This document shows positions 5,497 through 6,505 of a stretch of 6,505 nt of DNA, piece by piece. Position 1 is the first letter of the stretch. Each line of letters opens with the position of its first letter. The notes below the pieces were generated by a model, which was given only the letters and a program-made list of their open reading frames with translations, ran no database searches and was not told where the DNA came from. The DNA comes from Dehalococcoidia bacterium (lineage in GTDB: Bacteria; Chloroflexota; Dehalococcoidia; Lucifugimonadales; Lucifugimonadaceae). The position numbers and the translations under genes were made by a program. The stretch lies in contig JANQEF010000083.1 of assembly GCA_028278465.1 (NCBI GenBank), forward strand, positions 1 through 6,505, read 5' to 3'.

Positions 5497-6505
5497 CTAG
5501 CCGGTGTTTTTCAGGCCGATGGCGATGCCGTTTATGGACAGCAGCAGTGCGCGCTCGTGAAGCGGGTCGGTCTGCTCGCCGCTGCGGTGACGGGCGAGCA
5601 GCGAGATCTGCAGGTAGTTGAGCGGATCGATGTACGGCGCCCGCACATCCAGTGTGCGCTGCAGGACCGGGCTGCGGTCCAGCAGCCTCTTCTGTCCGGT
5701 CACTAGCAGCACTTCGCTCATCGTGCGCTCGAACTCGGCGCGGACTATGTCGAAGATGTGGTGCAGCGATGGGTCGACGAGCGTCTGCACGTATCGCTCG
5801 GCTATCGCGATGTCGGTCTTGACCAGCGCCATCTCGACGTTTGAGATCAACGTTTGGAAGAAGCTCCAGTTTGCGTACATCTCGCCTACGACATCGCCCG
5901 CGCCGCTTTCACGCGCCTGGCTCAGCGACGAGCCGACGCCGAACCAGCCCGGCACGATCTGCCTCGACTGCGTCCAGCCGAACACCCACGGTATCGCCCG
6001 CAGGCTGGAGAGGCCCGAGATACTGCCGCCGCGACGCGCGGGCCGCGACCCGATGTTCATCGACCCCAGCTCTTCGACCGGCGTGCTGGAGGTGAAGTAG
6101 TCGACGAAGCCGTCTGCCTCGACCAGCTCACGGTATGTGCGGTAGGCATCGCCGGAGATCGAGTCCATGGCCGCAGTCCAGCGGTCGAGCTGGTCCTGCG
6201 AGTGCCGCGGCTCTGTGTGCAGCAGCGATGCCTCGGTCACAGACGAGATCATCACGTCGAGCTGCGACTCCGCGATGCGGCGAGTGCCGAAGTGGTCCGA
6301 GATGACTTCGCCCTGCTCGGTGATCTTGATGACGCCGTTCACCGTGCCGGAAGGCTGGGCGAGGATCGCCTCGCGCGTCGGTCCGCCGCCTCTGCCGACA
6401 GAGCCGCCGCGGCCGTGGAACAGGAACAGGTTGATGCCGTGGCGGGCGGCGCAGTCACGCAGTTCCCGCTGCGCCTTGTACAGCTCCCACTGCGACGTCG
6501 TGATC
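5497..6505 (-). CDS. ppc: Phosphoenolpyruvate carboxylase, C-terminal part (partial)
   Basis: PEP carboxylase adds bicarbonate to phosphoenolpyruvate to make oxaloacetate, refilling the TCA cycle. The frame is open from the right edge (first full codon at 6504) to TAG at 5497, giving 335 residues. The usual full length is about 880-940, so the N-terminal two-thirds lie outside. The fragment contains the catalytic loop FHGRGGSVGRGGGP at fragment residues 29-42, where His30, Arg32 and Arg38 correspond to E. coli His579, Arg581 and Arg587. VNGVIKITEQGEVI follows. Later come the Lys in EMALVKTD (residue 229), the Arg in VRAPYIDPLN (288) and the C-terminal LKNTG, at the positions of the E. coli aspartate-inhibitor residues Lys773, Arg832 and Asn881. 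Allosteric inhibition by aspartate or malate is therefore likely. A GTG inside the frame at 6342 is a Val codon and not the start. The identification is very secure. Confidence 0.98.
   Translation of the reverse strand, partial: ITTSQWELYKAQRELRDCAARHGINLFLFHGRGGSVGRGGGPTREAILAQPSGTVNGVIKITEQGEVISDHFGTRRIAESQLDVMISSVTEASLLHTEPRHSQDQLDRWTAAMDSISGDAYRTYRELVEADGFVDYFTSSTPVEELGSMNIGSRPARRGGSISGLSSLRAIPWVFGWTQSRQIVPGWFGVGSSLSQARESGAGDVVGEMYANWSFFQTLISNVEMALVKTDIAIAERYVQTLVDPSLHHIFDIVRAEFERTMSEVLLVTGQKRLLDRSPVLQRTLDVRAPYIDPLNYLQISLLARHRSGEQTDPLHERALLLSINGIAIGLKNTG

Overview
The window is a high-GC bacterial segment in which nearly all genes lie on the minus strand. The only plus-strand gene is a CoxG-like one. 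Interspersed palindromic repeats of the GTCCTTCG...GCTCAGG and GGTAGGGGCGC type, a form II (AYRGAGR) CoxL homologue, a class I PEP carboxylase and a tRNA with encoded CCA fit an environmental Chloroflexota-like (SAR202/Dehalococcoidia-like) or actinobacteria-like genome. That placement is an inference from style and not proven.

Layout, left to right. (1) Positions 1-2264, minus: a molybdenum hydroxylase operon, with the [2Fe-2S] small subunit followed by the molybdopterin large subunit, which runs off the left edge. (2) Positions 2265-2478: a divergent control region with two palindromes 21 bp apart and a possible alternative-hairpin leader. (3) Positions 2479-2931, plus: a CoxG-like SRPBCC protein, best started at TTG. 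(4) Positions 2932-3394: about 460 bp without a gene. It is bounded by two inverted 46-nt repeat copies and filled with hairpins and a second repeat family. (5) Positions 3395-3485, minus: tRNA-Ser(GCU) with a recognisable promoter. (6) Positions 3600-5347, minus: an ABC-2 type exporter, ATPase then permease, overlapping by 4 nt (ATGA). (7) Positions 5497-6505, minus: the C-terminal 335 residues of PEP carboxylase, cut by the right edge.

How the genes work together. The small and large subunits are the iron-sulfur and molybdenum parts of one hydroxylase. CoxG-type proteins are linked to maturation or membrane attachment of such enzymes, so the divergent arrangement suggests co-regulation. The large subunit lacks the copper-binding cysteine motif of true CO dehydrogenase, so its substrate is unknown. 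The ABC exporter and PEP carboxylase look like ordinary chromosomal genes without a clear functional link to the hydroxylase.

The least expected item is the repeat pair in the intergenic stretch. The two copies differ in one hairpin almost only by changes that keep base pairing, which suggests a structure maintained by selection. No defence system, CRISPR array, transposase or phage gene is visible.
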